From positions 8,252 to 72,251 of the forward strand of contig NZ_JBBDQW010000088.1 in assembly GCF_040905785.1 (NCBI RefSeq): DNA of 64,000 nt, in the 5' to 3' direction. The notes beneath the pieces were generated by a model. It did no database searches. It saw only the letters and a list, made by a program, of their open reading frames with translations, and had not been told where the DNA came from. Numbering within the stretch: the first letter of the stretch is position 1; the number at the start of each line of letters is the position of its first letter. The translations under genes and the position numbers were made by a program. Positions 59,688-64,000 of this stretch are shown one piece after another. Source of the DNA: Tistlia sp040905785. Its GTDB lineage: Bacteria > Pseudomonadota > Alphaproteobacteria > Kiloniellales > DSM-21159.

Positions 59688-59975
59688 CTACTCCACCACC
59701 CGGGGCACGACGAAGAAGCCGTGGGCGCGCTCCGGCGCGTTGGCCAGGACCTCGTCCGGCCGGCCGCCGTCGGTGACCGCGTCCTCGCGCAGCGGCAGCT
59801 TCTGCTCGACCACCGAGGTCATGGGCGGCACGCCCTCGGTGTCAAGCTCGCCGAGCTGCTCGACCCAGGCGAGGATGTTGTTGAGCTCGCCGACCAGGCT
59901 CGCCGCCTGCTCGTCCTCGACGCGGATGCACGCCAGCTTGGCGATCCGGCGCACCGTGTCGACGTCGACCGACAT
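59688..59975 (-). CDS. gatC: Asp-tRNA(Asn)/Glu-tRNA(Gln) amidotransferase subunit C
   Basis: 95-residue GatC, which wraps around GatA and GatB. VRRIAKLACIRV, LVGELNNILAWVEQLGELDT, GVPPMTSV and LPLREDAVTDGG are family landmarks. GGAAAGAGGGG lies before the ATG. It is the first gene of gatC - gatA - GNAT. A perfect 17-bp inverted repeat lies 48 bases upstream. Confidence 0.96.
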   Translation of the reverse strand: MSVDVDTVRRIAKLACIRVEDEQAASLVGELNNILAWVEQLGELDTEGVPPMTSVVEQKLPLREDAVTDGGRPDEVLANAPERAHGFFVVPRVVE

Positions 59976-60023
59976 GCCGCCCCTCTTTCCTTGCCACCAT
60001 TCGGAAGTCGTGGCCGCTGTCTA

Positions 60024-60063
60024 GCACCGCCCTGCCCGCCTCACAAGGCGGGCAGGGCGGTGC
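60024..60063. repeat. Perfect 17-bp inverted repeat between gatC and a sensor kinase
   Basis: GCACCGCCCTGCCCGCC (60024-60040) and its exact complement (60047-60063) surround TCACAA. It lies between two divergent genes, so it cannot terminate either of them; it would be in the 5' leader of gatC if transcription starts further right. Possible roles are a leader structure or a paired regulator site. It has no T-run. Confidence 0.75.
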
Positions 60064-60168
60064 CTGCGGGACAGGGCCGTTAAGCCTCCCTTATGAATCA
60101 GGGGTGCTGGATGACCCTCCACGGATTCCGTCCCGGACGGAAACTGCGACTGCAGAAGGGTGAGACCC

Positions 60169-62244
60169 GTGTGTCCATGCAACCTTGTCGCCGACGCCGA
60201 GGAACCGGCCGAAAGTCCGCGGCTCGACGCGCTTGACGACTACGAGAGTCTCGACAGCCAGGCCGACGCCCGGTTCGAGCGGATCGTCGGGCTGGCCGCC
60301 GACCTGTTGGACGTGCCGATCGCGCTGGTCAGCCTGCTCGAGGAGGACCGCCTCTGGCTGACCGCGCGCTTCGGCCTCGCGCTGCCCCGAACGCCGCGCG
60401 ACTGGGCCTTCTGCAGCAGCAGGCTGCTCGGCGAGGAACTGCTGGTCGTCGAGGACGCCACGCTCGACGCGCGCCTTGCCGGCGCCCCGCTGGTCGCCGG
60501 CGCGCCCGGCCTCCGCTTCTACGCCGGCGTGCCGCTCGTCACCCCGCAGGGCCGGCGCATCGGCGCGCTCTGCGTGCTGGACCGGCGCCCGCGCCGCTTC
60601 GCCGCGCCGCAGCGCCGGCTGCTCCGGCGGCTGGCTTCGACCGTCGTCGACCTGACGGAATCGCTAGCCACCGCCCGCGCCCTGGAGCGCAAGGAGCGGA
60701 GGCTGTCGCTCGCCGAGCTCAGCCAGATGGAGCAGATCCGCTATGGCCGGATCTTCGAGAACTCGCTGAACGAGATCTACCTGTTCGACGCCCTGACCCT
60801 GCGCATCGTCGCCGCCAACCGCGGCGCGCGCGAGAACCTGGGCTACGGCGAGCCGGAGCTGCGCGACCTGACCCCGCTCGACCTGATGCCCGGCGTTGGG
60901 CTCGCGTCCTTCGAGCGGCTGCTCGACGCGCTGCGCGGCGGCCGGCGGCGGAGCGTCCTCTTCGAGCGCCCGCAGCGCCGCAAGGACGGCACGAGCTATC
61001 CCGCCGAGGTGACCCTGGAGCTCGACTCCAGCGGCGACTGGCCGCTGTTCGTGGCGCTGGTCCAGGACGCCACGGAGAAGCGCACCTACCGGCGCGACCT
61101 GGGCCGCGCGCTCGAACTGACGCGCTCGATCCTCGAGGCCTGCCAGGAAGCCATCGCCAGCTTCCGGCCGCTCTACGACGACAAGGGCGAGATCGCCGAC
61201 TTCGAGTGCCTGCAGGCGAACGCCGCGGCGCGGCGCATGCACGGCCTGCCCGCCGGCGAGATGGTCGGCGCCAGGCTGCTCGACTTGTGGCCCGGGTGGC
61301 GCGGCACGCGGCTGCCCGGCCTGCTGCGCGAGGTCGTGCTGCAGCGCGAACCTGTGACGCTCGAGCGATCCTACGCCGACGGCCGCCGCGACGGCTGGTT
61401 CCGCATCTCGGCTGCGGCCACCGGCGAAGGCGGCCTGACGCTGGTGATCGCCGACATCGGCGAGCAGAAGCAGCACGAGCGCGCGCTGCAGCGCTCGAAC
61501 CAGGCGCTCGACCAGTTCGCCGGCGGCGTCGCCCACGACCTGCAGACGCCGATCGGCCAGATCGCCGGCTTCACCAGCCTGCTGGAGCGCCACCTGGGCA
61601 CCGACATCCCGCCCAAGGCGAGGGCCACCATGGGCTACATCGCCCAGGCCACGGAGAACATGAGCCGCCTGGTCAGCAGCCTGCTGGATTTCGCCAGGCT
61701 CGGCCGGCTGACCTTCGACCCGCAGCCGGTCGCGCTGCGGCAGCTCGTCGAGCAGTGCCTGGAGGAGGTCGCCGGCGAGCTCGGCGAGGCAAAGGTCTCG
61801 CTGTCGATGTCGGACTTGCCCGAGATTCCGGGCAACGCGACCCTGCTCAAGCAGGTCTTCCAGAACCTGATCGGCAACGCCCTGAAGTACCGCTCCGCCG
61901 CGCCGCTCGCGCTCACGATCCACGGCGAGCTGACGCCCTCGAGCCTTCGCATCTTCCTCGAGGACAACGGCATCGGCATCGAGGCGCGCCACGCCGAGCG
62001 GATCTTCGAGGTGTTCCGGCGCCTGCACGCCGACGGCTCGCCCTACCCCGGGCTCGGCATGGGCCTGGCCCTGACCAAGACCATCGTCGAGGCCCACGAC
62101 GGCCGCATCTGGCTCGACACCGCCCGCCCGGCGACTGCCAGCGGCAGCCGCTTCGTCGTCGAGCTGCCGCTGTCGCTGCGGGAAAGCGGCGCTGCCGGCC
62201 CTGCGGCTCCGCTGCGCGGCAGGTGCCGCCCGCCCGCGGCCTGA
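60169..62244 (+). CDS. GAF-PAS-PAS sensor histidine kinase
   Basis: 691 residues, cytosolic. Domains in order: GAF (about 25-170; RIGALCVLDRRPRRF near its end), PAS (about 190-310; RIVAANRGARENLGY and QDATEKR), second PAS (about 325-440), then HisKA with the phospho-acceptor in GGVAHDLQTPIGQI (near residue 461) and HATPase_c with N-box FQNLIGNALKYR, G1 DNGIGI and GLGMGLALTKTIVEAH. The arrangement resembles phytochrome-like kinases without the PHY domain. The GTG at 60169 has AGAAGGG eight bases upstream. No response-regulator gene is adjacent. Confidence 0.9.
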   Translation: MCPCNLVADAEEPAESPRLDALDDYESLDSQADARFERIVGLAADLLDVPIALVSLLEEDRLWLTARFGLALPRTPRDWAFCSSRLLGEELLVVEDATLDARLAGAPLVAGAPGLRFYAGVPLVTPQGRRIGALCVLDRRPRRFAAPQRRLLRRLASTVVDLTESLATARALERKERRLSLAELSQMEQIRYGRIFENSLNEIYLFDALTLRIVAANRGARENLGYGEPELRDLTPLDLMPGVGLASFERLLDALRGGRRRSVLFERPQRRKDGTSYPAEVTLELDSSGDWPLFVALVQDATEKRTYRRDLGRALELTRSILEACQEAIASFRPLYDDKGEIADFECLQANAAARRMHGLPAGEMVGARLLDLWPGWRGTRLPGLLREVVLQREPVTLERSYADGRRDGWFRISAAATGEGGLTLVIADIGEQKQHERALQRSNQALDQFAGGVAHDLQTPIGQIAGFTSLLERHLGTDIPPKARATMGYIAQATENMSRLVSSLLDFARLGRLTFDPQPVALRQLVEQCLEEVAGELGEAKVSLSMSDLPEIPGNATLLKQVFQNLIGNALKYRSAAPLALTIHGELTPSSLRIFLEDNGIGIEARHAERIFEVFRRLHADGSPYPGLGMGLALTKTIVEAHDGRIWLDTARPATASGSRFVVELPLSLRESGAAGPAAPLRGRCRPPAA

Positions 62245-62289
62245 GCGCCGGGCTTCCGGGCGGCTGCGCTTGCGGCTAACGTGCCGCCC

Positions 62290-62820
62290 ATGTCCGCACC
62301 CTCCCCCTTCGCACCCTCCCCCTTAGGCCCCTTCACCGAGCTCGCCGACCTGCCGGCCCTGCTGCCGCGGCGCGGCCGCCTGCTCGGGCTCGACCTCGGC
62401 GAGAAGACCATCGGTCTCGCGCTCAGCAACTCCGACCTGACGCTGGCCTCGCCGCTGCGCACGATCCGGCGGCGCAAGTTCACCGAGGACGCCATGATCC
62501 TGGAGGAGCTCTGCCGCGAGCGCGAGGTCGCGGGGCTGGTCGTCGGGCTGCCGCTCAACATGGACGGCAGCGAGGGCAGGCGGGCGCGCTCGACCCGGCA
62601 GTTCGCCCGCAACCTGATCGAGATCGCCGGCTTCAGGCTGCCGGTCGCGCTCTGGGACGAGCGCCTCTCGACCGCCGCGGTCGAGCGCTTCCTGGTCGAG
62701 GAGGCGGACATGAGCCGGCGGCGGCGCGGCGAGGTCGTGGACAAGATGGCCGCCGCCTTCATCCTGCAGGGCGCGCTCGACTCGCTGCCCCGCGACAGGC
62801 CGGCCCCGGACCGGGCCTGA
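62290..62820 (+). CDS. ruvX: Putative pre-16S rRNA nuclease / Holliday junction resolvase-like RuvX (YqgF)
   Basis: 176-residue RNase H-fold nuclease: LGLDLGEKTIGLALS (first Asp), VVGLPLNMDG, WDERLST and VDKMAAAFILQ (last Asp). It processes the 16S rRNA 5' end in enterobacteria. The N-terminal extension SAPSPFAPSPLGP is encoded by two 15-bp direct repeats (62295-62324) and is not in the family core. A GTG at 62281 is also in frame; ATG at 62290 is preferred. Confidence 0.93.
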   Translation: MSAPSPFAPSPLGPFTELADLPALLPRRGRLLGLDLGEKTIGLALSNSDLTLASPLRTIRRRKFTEDAMILEELCREREVAGLVVGLPLNMDGSEGRRARSTRQFARNLIEIAGFRLPVALWDERLSTAAVERFLVEEADMSRRRRGEVVDKMAAAFILQGALDSLPRDRPAPDRA

Positions 62821-62830
62821 CCGCCCCGCC

Positions 62831-63745
62831 ATGTCCCCCGTCGTCGCCGCGATCCTGCCGGTCTTCCTGCTGATCTTCCTCGGCTGGCTGCTCAAGCGCC
62901 GCGCCTTCCCCGGCGACCACTTCTGGGCGCCGGCCGAGCGGCTGACCTACTTCGTGCTGTTCCCGGCGCTGATCGCGACGACCCTGGCCCAGGCCGACTT
63001 CAGCCGGCTGGAGATCCTGCCGATGGCGGCGGCGATCGTGCTGGCGATCCTGGCGATGAGCGCGCTGATCCTGGCCGCGCGCCGGCTCTTCGCCGTCGAC
63101 GGGCCGGGCCTGACCAGCGTCTACCAGGGCGCCGTGCGCATGAACACCTACATCGGCCTGACCGTGGCCTACGGCGTGCACGGCGCCGAGGGGCTGGCCG
63201 CGGCGGCCCTGGCAGTCGCGGCGATCGTGCCGCTGGTGAACGTCACCTGCACGGCGATGCTGGCGCGCTACGGCAGGGGTGCGGCGCCGGGCGCCGCCGG
63301 CATGGCCCGGCAGTTCGCGACCAACCCGCTGATCCTGGCCTGCCTGCTCGGCGGCCTGCTCAACCTCAGCGGCATCGGCCTGCCGCCGGTGCTGGGGCCG
63401 ATGGCGCTGATCCTCGGCCGGGCCGCCCTGCCGCTCGGCCTGCTGGCGGTCGGGGCGGCGCTCGACCTGCGCGCGGCGCGCGCCGCCGGGCGGGTCGTGC
63501 TCCAGACCTCGGCGCTCAAGCTGGCCGCCCTGCCGCTGCTCACCTGGCTGTTCCTGCAGGCCTTCGGCATCGAGGGCGTCGCCGCCTTCGTGGCGATCCT
63601 GTTCAACGCCCTGCCGACCGCGACCAGCGCCTACATCCTGGCCCGCCAGCTCGGCGGCGACGCGACCCTGATGGCCAGCCTGATCACCGTGCAGACCCTG
63701 GTCGCCCTGGCCAGCCTGCCGCTCGTCCTGGGGCTGCTGGCCTAG
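62831..63745 (+). CDS. AEC-family transporter
   Basis: 304-residue membrane protein of the auxin efflux carrier family with about 10 hydrophobic segments: PVFLLIFLGWLLKRRAF at the start, NPLILACLLGGLLNLSGIGLP in the middle and NALPTATSAYILARQLGGD near the end, with the usual conserved Asn-Pro and Pro kinks. Such proteins move malate, lactate or similar acids. The start is 10 bases after the ruvX stop, so the two are probably cotranscribed. Confidence 0.9.
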   Translation: MSPVVAAILPVFLLIFLGWLLKRRAFPGDHFWAPAERLTYFVLFPALIATTLAQADFSRLEILPMAAAIVLAILAMSALILAARRLFAVDGPGLTSVYQGAVRMNTYIGLTVAYGVHGAEGLAAAALAVAAIVPLVNVTCTAMLARYGRGAAPGAAGMARQFATNPLILACLLGGLLNLSGIGLPPVLGPMALILGRAALPLGLLAVGAALDLRAARAAGRVVLQTSALKLAALPLLTWLFLQAFGIEGVAAFVAILFNALPTATSAYILARQLGGDATLMASLITVQTLVALASLPLVLGLLA

Positions 63746-63775
63746 CCTGGGAGGCGCAGGCTTCTCGGCGTCACA

Positions 63776-63947
63776 CCTTCGCTTCATGATGAGCCTGTCG
63801 AACCATGCCGGGGTCCGCGCAACTCGCGCTTCGTGGTTCGACCAAGCTCACCATGAAGCGCGACCCTCTCGCCGGCCTCCTCCGCGCCCGCCGAAGGAGA
63901 GCAAGCCGCCGCACCGGCGTCCCCTTCGCTTCATGGTGAGCCTGTTG
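63776..63947. repeat. Dispersed repeat CCTTCGCTTCATGRTGAGCC, three copies
   Basis: Copy A is 63776-63807 (plus), copy B is 63827-63860 (inverted, beginning CGCTTCGTGGTTCGACC), copy C is 63923-63947 (plus). A and C match at 23 of 25 positions; B carries the related end with GTTCGACC. Together A and B can form a long imperfect hairpin. The 255 bases after the AEC gene contain no gene. Similar repeats are common in intergenic DNA of alphaproteobacteria. Confidence 0.8.
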
Positions 63948-64000
63948 TCCAGCCTGGAGACATGGTGGACAGGTGTCCGGAGACATGGTGGACACTCAGA
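63947..64000. mobile_element. Probable insertion-sequence end, cut by window edge
   Basis: GGAGACATGGTGGAC occurs twice, at 63956-63970 and 63979-63993, spaced 23 bases, with GTGTCC between. Repeated short motifs of this kind are the usual ends of some IS21- or IS481-like elements. Repeat copy C breaks off exactly where this sequence begins (after GAGCCTGT), as if the element had inserted into it. The transposase would lie beyond the window. Confidence 0.45.

Noticed and set aside
60024..60063. 17-bp inverted repeat as a transcription terminator
   Set aside because: It lies upstream of both flanking divergent genes and has no T-run.

Overview
The window is GC-rich, densely packed DNA from a bacterial chromosome. 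The gatCAB genes, TRAP transporters, an HWE-family histidine kinase and the style of the small conserved proteins point to an alphaproteobacterium, probably Rhodospirillales-like. The genus cannot be told from the sequence. Nearly every gene has a long antisense shadow frame because of the GC bias.

Layout. 1-6.3 kb: a partial UvrD helicase, a cysteine synthase, an M20 carbamoylase, a class II aldolase and an HWE sensor kinase. 6.4-32.6 kb: a large catabolic supercluster with two TRAP transporters, a Liv-type ABC transporter, a Rieske oxygenase, a TPP enzyme and a lactonase-like hydrolase. It also holds four paralogous enzyme pairs: two SDRs, two HIBADH-family dehydrogenases, two MmgE/PrpD proteins and two carboxymuconolactone-decarboxylase-family proteins. 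LacI-, GntR- and LysR-type regulators are included. Four LacI-type operators (core TGATAGCGNTAACA) precede four transcription units, and two other shared motifs lie around the GntR gene, so a regulatory circuit can be read from the sequence. 32.7-36.2 kb: a PanE-like dehydrogenase, an SDR epimerase and a fused nucleotidyltransferase/CDP-alcohol phosphotransferase, possibly a lipid or phosphodiester pathway. 36.2-37.9 kb: a divergent LysR/GST pair.

38-45.4 kb is an accessory region of visibly lower GC. It holds a truncated DUF2924 gene, a large serine recombinase, an HTH protein, a complete IS481-family element inserted at a CTAG target, and a nitrilase/methyltransferase/GFA/HxlR module. It ends beside the 3' end of a tRNA-Ser(GCU) gene. 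45.5-64 kb returns to core-like content: glutathione transferases, a DMT transporter, an NMT1-type ABC transporter with an FAD oxidoreductase, two transglutaminase-like proteins, gatB/gatA/gatC, a GAF-PAS sensor kinase, RuvX and an AEC transporter. The last 250 bases carry dispersed repeats and what looks like the end of another insertion sequence.

How it fits together: the supercluster looks like uptake plus oxidation of one or two related organic acids (or aromatic acids). Import would be by TRAP and Liv systems. Oxidation would be by the Rieske oxygenase and dehydrogenases, and C-C bond or ring-opening steps by the TPP, PrpD, CMD and lactonase-like proteins. The substrate cannot be read from the sequence. 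In three operons a substrate-binding-protein gene is followed by a perfect 9-11 bp GC hairpin, consistent with differential expression of the binding protein.
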